In this document: positions 6,371-7,301 of the stretch, in pieces
Layout of the letters: each line of letters begins with the position of its first letter
How positions within the stretch are numbered: position 1 is the first letter of the stretch
Assembly (NCBI GenBank): GCA_003644335.1
Contig: QNCB01000054.1
Location: forward strand, 1 to 7,301
Origin: Planctomycetota bacterium
GTDB taxonomy: Bacteria; Planctomycetota; Phycisphaerae; SM23-33
Direction of reading: 5' to 3'
DNA length: 7,301 nucleotides
The notes under the pieces: model-generated
Told to the model about the DNA's origin: nothing
Seen by the model: only the letters and a program-made list of their open reading frames with translations
Databases searched by the model: none
Made by a program: the position numbers and the translations under genes

Positions 6371-6483
6371 AGTCCACTACCGCCAACTTACCCAGCTGAC
6401 ACAAATCAGCCAGACTCACCAGCGGTACAACAAGTGAGCTGAGCAACACTCCAAGAGATGAGCAATTCTTGTATACTTCTAAA

Positions 6484-6522
6484 CTTCCTCCTCAGGCGGA
6501 TTGTGTAGGCTCAACCGCCGAG
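6484..6522 (-). promoter_or_regulatory. GC hairpin followed by a start-less GAGGAGGAAG
   Basis: On the minus strand CTC-GGCGG (6522-6515) pairs with CCGCC-(T)-GAG (6499-6491), leaving a 15-nt loop, and runs straight into GAGGAGGAAG (6493-6484), a near-perfect anti-16S sequence. No ATG or GTG lies at a proper distance; the real start codon is about 170 nt further on. This looks like a structured cis element whose purine-rich 3' side could act as a decoy or standby ribosome site. Function unknown. Confidence 0.4.
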
Positions 6523-6759
6523 ATTTCCAACCATCAATATTCGATTTTCAGTAAGCTGACGCCGCAAAAAGCCCGCCAGATTTTTTAACCTCTTATCAAA
6601 AAAGTACATCTTTGGGAACTCGGCCGGATTGGCCCAGAAATTGGGCATTGGCCTAAAGAACAGGAAGTGAGGGAGCGATTTCGCCCCTGGTCTTCAATCA
6701 CCCTCCTCCAGAGCGTTCTGGGATGATCGGCTCCGTCGGCTCAAGACGGAACGCCGACA

Positions 6760-6809
6760 AGTGTACACACTCATCGCGATTTGTCAAGTATATAAAAAAA
6801 TTTTTTTAT
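6760..6809 (-). promoter_or_regulatory. Strong leftward promoter with A/T upstream element
   Basis: On the minus strand a perfect TTGACA (6787-6782), a 16-bp spacer and TACACT (6765-6760, four of six matches) form a sigma70-type promoter. Just upstream of the -35 lies an 18-bp perfect A/T palindrome, ATAAAAAAATTTTTTTAT (6809-6792), placed like an UP element. Transcription would start near 6753 and run through a 440-nt leader into the protease gene. Confidence 0.55.
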
Positions 6810-6819
6810 GAAGAGATGA

Positions 6820-6950
6820 GAGCTAATTGCAAAAATGTAGCCTAGCCGCCCTCGGCTGGGAAGGTTGTGTAAAAAACACTGTAAATATGGCAAGTTCAAC
6901 ACACCCGAGGGCGACTGTGCTACATTTCCGGATAGTTTTGCAATAGGCTC
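6820..6950. repeat. Imperfect 131-bp palindrome (MITE-like)
   Basis: Three blocks of the left arm pair in order with the right arm: 6820-6834 with 6936-6950 (one mismatch, one G-U), ATGTAGC 6835-6841 with 6919-6925, and CGCCCTCGG 6847-6855 with 6905-6913. The right arm has 10 extra bases (6926-6935), so the two arms look like diverged copies of one short repeat in opposite orientation. The 49-bp centre has no ORF of note. Confidence 0.75.
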
Positions 6951-6959
6951 TTTTGTTTT

Positions 6960-7065
6960 CACCGCCATCCCATAACACGATGGCCTGACAGCTCTGTAGG
7001 AGCGATATCTTTGTAGAAAAAAAAGACCGCCACGAATCAAGCTGTCGTGTTATGGGATGGCCGTG
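6960..7065. repeat. 106-bp element with 21-bp terminal inverted repeats
   Basis: Arms 6960-6980 and 7045-7065 are inverted copies with one mismatch; the inner 17 bp (6964-6980 and 7045-7061) are perfect. The 64-bp middle carries CTGTAGGAGCGATATCTTTG and an A8 run, with no coding capacity. It is separated from the preceding palindrome by only 9 bases (TTTTGTTTT). This fits a non-autonomous mobile element or nested insertion, but no target-site duplication is clear. Confidence 0.75.
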
Positions 7066-7084
7066 TGAAGAAAGAAAAAGACTG

Positions 7085-7106
7085 CATTCCCGCCTGCGCG
7101 GGAATG
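7085..7106. repeat. CATTCCCGC/GCGGGAATG palindrome (dRS3-like)
   Basis: A perfect 9-bp stem (7085-7093 with 7098-7106) and 4-nt loop. The ATTCCCGC-N-GCGGGAAT form is like the Neisseria dRS3 repeat and many similar dispersed repeats; its minus-strand frame gives VIPAQAGMQ, a peptide I recall from many spurious ORFs. Not coding. Confidence 0.7.
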
Positions 7107-7161
7107 ACATGTGGGGAGTATAGCCCTGTGCCGTGGTTGCTGATGGCTGTAAAAATAGCGA

Positions 7162-7182
7162 CGGGCGTCTCGTGGACGCCCG
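7162..7182. repeat. CGGGCGTC/GACGCCCG hairpin repeat
   Basis: A perfect 8-bp stem (7162-7169 with 7175-7182) and 5-nt loop. The core GGGCGTCTCG is shared exactly with the palindrome between mlaF and mlaD (1120-1129), suggesting two members of one repeat family about 6 kb apart. Confidence 0.6.
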
Positions 7183-7233
7183 CCGCCGGACAGAAAGGAT
7201 GTAAATTGTGAGACAGTACAAGCAAACAGCTAT

Positions 7234-7301
7234 CTCGCAGAGACGCTGAGTCCGCAGAGAAAAGATTTTTGATTTTATCTTTCCTCTGCGTTCTCTGCGA
7301 G
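7234..7301. repeat. Nested inverted repeat of CGCAGAGA type, reaching the window edge
   Basis: CTCGCAGAGA (7234-7243) pairs perfectly with TCTCTGCGAG (7292-7301), and inside it CGCAGAG (7253-7259) pairs with CTCTGCG (7284-7290). The element may extend past the window. The right arm resembles the tract at 1156-1193. Confidence 0.65.

Larger units (their letters stand above)
6312..6755 (-). other. Probable long 5' leader of the protease gene, no CDS
   Basis: About 440 bases between a strong leftward promoter and the protease start contain no credible gene but several small hairpins: 6732-6750 (TCCGTC/GACGGA), 6708-6721 (CCAGA/TCTGG), 6671-6687 (GGG-A-GCG/CGCCCC), 6632-6646 (GCCCA/TGGGC), 6491-6522 and 6349-6370. 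I do not recognise a known riboswitch, 6S RNA, SRP RNA, RNase P RNA or tmRNA. It may be a regulatory leader, or the first part may be a separate small RNA. That this is one transcript is inferred. Confidence 0.4.

Noticed and set aside
6312..6449. 46-codon extension of the protease from a GTG
   Set aside because: It would bury the signal peptide behind an unrelated stretch, includes the perfect hairpin at 6349-6370, and the ATG at 6311 has AAAGG upstream.
6600..6755. Known structured RNA (riboswitch, 6S, SRP or RNase P RNA)
   Set aside because: I looked for the conserved cores of these families by eye and found none; only short generic hairpins are present.
6823..7221. 132-codon leftward frame (and the overlapping 6771-7040 and 7037-7225 frames)
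   Set aside because: They run across several palindromic repeats; peptides such as SFPRRRE and VIPAQAG are typical repeat translations, and there is no domain or ribosome site.
6820..7301. CRISPR array
   Set aside because: The repeats differ from one another and are palindromic elements without regular spacers; no cas genes are present.

Overview
The window most likely comes from a member of the Planctomycetota, perhaps the class Phycisphaerae. This is inferred from three things: a secreted protease with a C-terminal PEP-CTERM sorting signal ending in an arginine cluster, a tyrosyl-tRNA synthetase with a divergent HIGH motif, and dense short palindromic repeats of the kind I associate with environmental planctomycete genomes. 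No rRNA or tRNA gene is present to confirm it. Translation initiation looks ordinary (GGGAGAG, GAGGGGG, GGAG and AAAGG Shine-Dalgarno sequences).

Layout. (1) Positions 1-100 hold a hairpin repeat and a small tandem repeat. (2) Positions 101-2510 are a leftward three-gene cluster, in transcription order: an N-acetylglutamate-synthase-like GNAT acetyltransferase, an MlaF-type ABC ATPase (ATGA overlap with the GNAT), and an MlaD-type MCE-domain protein. A 131-bp gap between mlaF and mlaD is filled with two dispersed-repeat pieces. The permease MlaE is not in the window. (3) Positions 2511-2645 are a divergent promoter region. (4) Positions 2646-4530 are a rightward pair, efp (elongation factor P of the PGKGP type) and tyrS, separated by a 49-bp spacer containing a 14-bp direct repeat. 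(5) Positions 4531-4673 are a convergent gap with a good leftward intrinsic terminator and a second hairpin. (6) Positions 4674-6311 encode, leftward, a kexin-like S8 protease with a P domain and a PEP-CTERM anchor. (7) Positions 6312-7301 contain no believable gene. The near half looks like a 440-nt structured leader of the protease gene, starting at a strong promoter (consensus TTGACA with an A/T palindrome just upstream). The far half is an array of five palindromic elements.

How the genes fit together. efp and tyrS are translation housekeeping genes. MlaF and MlaD are parts of an ABC system that moves phospholipids between the membranes of a diderm cell; the GNAT is probably arginine biosynthesis and only a transcriptional companion. 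The protease is exported, probably retained at the cell surface by an exosortase encoded elsewhere, and degrades or processes extracellular proteins.

I found no strong case for a wholly new multi-gene system. The best leads are the long structured leader of the protease gene, the repeat array behind it, the repeat invasion of the mla cluster, and the altered active-site motif of TyrRS.
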